Source of the DNA: an uncultured bacterium
GTDB lineage: Bacteria > Actinomycetota > Coriobacteriia > Coriobacteriales > Atopobiaceae
Direction of reading: 5' to 3'
DNA: 64,000 nt
Assembly: GCA_905214865.1 (NCBI GenBank)
Contig: CAJMNO010000004.1
Span: forward strand, 1-64,000
Program-made: the position numbers and the translations under genes
Notes under the pieces: model-generated
The model's input: the letters and a program-made list of their open reading frames with translations, nothing else
Told to the model about the DNA's origin: nothing
Database searches by the model: none
Shown here: piece after piece, positions 62,214-64,000 of the stretch
Numbering within the stretch: position 1 is the stretch's first letter
How the letters are laid out: every line of letters starts with the position of its first letter

Positions 62214-63248
62214 TCACTCCGACCAGCCCATCCAATCGTCGCCGCTGGCGCGCGTCTCGTCCCGCCATGTGGGGGCGCCCTCCATCGAGGTTGCCACGGG
62301 CTTCTCCCCTGGCGAGAGGTGCCGCGGCATCGGGACTCCAAGGCCCATCCCCTCGGGCGGAACGGGTGCCGCGGGGCCGTTGGCCCGATGGCCCGCACGG
62401 TAGAAGGCGCCACGGCAGGGGATGCGCACGCGGCCCAGCTCTCGCGCGGCACGCCAGACGACGGGCAGGTAGAGGATGGTCACGAGGCCGTAGAAGAAGA
62501 GGGTGTAGGCGGCATCCGAACCGCTCGACACGTAGTTGGTGGTGTTTGCCTCGCCCAGGAGGCCGTTTGCCACGAACATCACCAGGAAGTCGTCGAGCCC
62601 GTGGAAGATGGCAACGCCGCTGATCGACTCGTCACGCACGACCGCGACGGCGAGCACGAACCCGTAGGTGCCGGTCTGGGCTATCTTGAGCACCGCCTGG
62701 CCGGACTGCAGCGGGTCTCCCCACGCGACATCGCCAAACGAGATGTGCGCGCAGCCAAACAGCAGTGAGCTCAACACGCAGGCGACAACGAGGCCGCCGC
62801 GACGACCGCCAAGGCGCGCTTGCATGCCGCCCAGCAGGAGCGCGCGGAACATGCACTCCTCCTCGATGCCGATGCAGAGGCAGAGCAGCGCCAGGTTGGC
62901 GACGTTGGCGACCCAGTGCGGCGAGAGTTGCGACGGGTCCTGCATGAACGAGTACAGGTCCATGCCGCCCAGGAACGCGCTCACGACGAGGAGCCACCAC
63001 CCCAGGCGGAAGATGCCTCCCACCCCGCGGCGGGTCGGCCGCAGGAGCCTCCGCCCGCCCAGCGCGCACACCAGGACCGCCGCGGCGATGGCCCCACCCA
63101 GGGTGAACGCGAGGTTCTCGTCCATGCCCAGGTCGTAGAAGGCGTATCCCAGGATCGCCTCGCCAACAAAGGCCCCGACAAAGGCGAGAAGCGCGAGGAG
63201 CATCCTCGCCGTCCCGCGCGACCCCCTGCTCACGTCCCTCTGGTCCAT
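62214..63248 (-). CDS. CPBP-family intramembrane protease
   Basis: 344 residues, about 8 helices. CPBP motifs are present: IEEECMFRALLL (Glu-Glu-x3-Arg), FGCAHISFG and VAIFHGLDDF with the later His. Family members process membrane proteins or protect against self bacteriocins. The last 60 residues are a polar cytosolic tail, longer than usual. Start ATG 63248 has GGGAGG upstream; the longer frame to 63674 runs into repeat sequence. Confidence 0.88.
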   Translation of the reverse strand: MDQRDVSRGSRGTARMLLALLAFVGAFVGEAILGYAFYDLGMDENLAFTLGGAIAAAVLVCALGGRRLLRPTRRGVGGIFRLGWWLLVVSAFLGGMDLYSFMQDPSQLSPHWVANVANLALLCLCIGIEEECMFRALLLGGMQARLGGRRGGLVVACVLSSLLFGCAHISFGDVAWGDPLQSGQAVLKIAQTGTYGFVLAVAVVRDESISGVAIFHGLDDFLVMFVANGLLGEANTTNYVSSGSDAAYTLFFYGLVTILYLPVVWRAARELGRVRIPCRGAFYRAGHRANGPAAPVPPEGMGLGVPMPRHLSPGEKPVATSMEGAPTWRDETRASGDDWMGWSE

Positions 63249-63753
63249 ACGGGCCTCCCAAGCGAGAGGGGCACTCCCCCCTCCCCCATCGACGTTGCCT
63301 GCGGCACCCATGCGGCACGCACGTCCCGGGATGCCTCTCCCAACGATGATAGGCGAGACCCGCCTTGGCATGGCCCAGGGAGCAAGCCTGGTGCCAGCAA
63401 GTTCGTAGCATGGCCGGGAACAGGCCCGCGCGAACGGGAGACGCCTGGAGAGGTGCTTGGCGAGCCCAACCCCCACGCGAGTTTTCGGCATTTCACCCGT
63501 GCAGAGGCTAGCGATGCTAAGCACCCGGCACAAATGAAAGGCAACGGGAGGAGTCGAAAGAGAATCGTTCGTATGGACGAGGGCCCCGGACGAAACCACG
63601 GAGCCCCCACTTTTTCGGGCTACCGGACCCCGCCGAGGGAAACACCCGCGGCTCTGGGGACCTGCCCTGTGCACGTACTCTTGTATTCCCCTCGTCGGGT
63701 TCGCTAATCAGGCGAGACGAATCCCGTCATTTCTCCATCCCGCCATCCGACGG
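63249..63753. other. Gene-free gap with one repeat unit
   Basis: 505 bp. It holds one direct 41-bp family 2 unit (63492-63523; CACCCGTGCAGAGGCTAGC then CTAAGCA). Nothing else recognisable. Confidence 0.6.
63492..63523 (+). repeat. Single family 2 unit, locus E
   Basis: One direct unit ending TGCTAAGCA, matching the arrays at 3.4, 14.4, 28.9 and 56.1 kb. Confidence 0.65.
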
Positions 63754-64000
63754 CTACAACGCGCAGGACCAGCGGACGTTCTCGTTGTCCAGGTCCTCCG
63801 GCTTCACGAGCGTGAGGCGGGAGGCCTCCCAGCAGCGATGATCCTTCACGATCGTCGCGGGAACGCCGGCGACCGTGACGTCCGCGGGAACGTCCTTCAC
63901 CACGACGGCACCGGCACCGACCTTCACGTTGTCACCAAGGTGGATGTCACCCAGGATGGTGGCGTTGGCGCCCACCATGACGTTGTTGCCGAGCGTTGGG
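63754..64000 (-). CDS. cysE: Serine O-acetyltransferase, C-terminal part (cut by window end)
   Basis: Only the last 82 codons are in the window. Hexapeptide beta-helix repeats PTLGNNVMVGANATILG and GDNVKVGAGAVVVKDVP then VAGVPATIV match the CysE active-site region. CysE makes O-acetylserine for cysteine synthesis. A 27-residue tail after VPATIV (ending WSCAL) replaces the usual CysE C-terminal peptide. The 5' part lies beyond the window. Confidence 0.85.
   Translation of the reverse strand, partial: PTLGNNVMVGANATILGDIHLGDNVKVGAGAVVVKDVPADVTVAGVPATIVKDHRCWEASRLTLVKPEDLDNENVRWSCAL

Overview
The window is a GC-rich (roughly two-thirds G+C) bacterial chromosome segment. A class II fructose-bisphosphate aldolase, the SufCBDS-SufU operon with an Rrf2 regulator, the acetylated diaminopimelate branch with a lysine riboswitch, an FrlB/FrlD Amadori-sugar operon and GatCAB together suggest an anaerobic, host-associated actinobacterium of the Coriobacteriia (Olsenella/Atopobium-like). 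This is inferred from gene content only. No rRNA, tRNA, phage, insertion sequence or cas gene was seen. About 35 of 49 genes lie on the minus strand, which is probably the leading strand.

Layout. 0-12.8 kb (minus): prepilin peptidase, rarA, dgt coupled to an ATP-grasp enzyme, an SGNH-GNAT fusion, a HAD phosphatase, a DNA-deoxyinosine glycosylase, a metallophosphatase, an orphan vsr and a zinc phospholipase C-like gene. Genome and nucleotide maintenance functions are over-represented here. 13-22 kb: MFS permease, HAD phosphatase, a VWA protein plus MoxR ATPase pair, and a LarA-family racemase. 22-30 kb: a four-gene catabolic operon (YfcC-type permease, atypical amidohydrolase, FrlB, FrlD) with a GntR/UTRA regulator 2 kb upstream. 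30-41.6 kb: fucO; lysA-dapA-dapB-dapH behind a lysine riboswitch; the matching aminotransferase and deacetylase; gatCAB. 43-46 kb: two transporters. 46-52 kb: the suf operon and its probable regulator. 52-64 kb: cell-envelope genes (NlpC/P60 hydrolase, Ser/Gly-rich membrane protein, L,D-transpeptidase, two GT2 glycosyltransferases of which one is fused to a winged helix, CPBP protease), fba, a radical SAM protein, and the 3' end of cysE.

The most unusual content is non-coding. Six gene-free gaps (2.3-3.8, 14.2-15.1, 27.0-29.1, 41.6-43.3, 55.6-56.6 and 63.2-63.75 kb) carry arrays of related palindromic or directional repeats. Two families are 48-bp imperfect palindromes: one centred on GTGAGTGCTCAC, one on GTGTACAC. 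They are spaced at fixed alternating intervals (104/72 bp; 105/73 or 83/73 bp). A third family is a 41-bp directional tandem repeat ending in TAAGCA, arranged as inverted then direct copies. All these intervals are close to whole numbers of DNA helical turns, so the repeats lie on one face of the helix, as expected for cooperative protein binding. A short motif, CCTCTCCCC, is strongly enriched on the plus strand regardless of gene direction, like a replichore-polar sequence. These two non-coding signals are the best candidates for an undescribed system.
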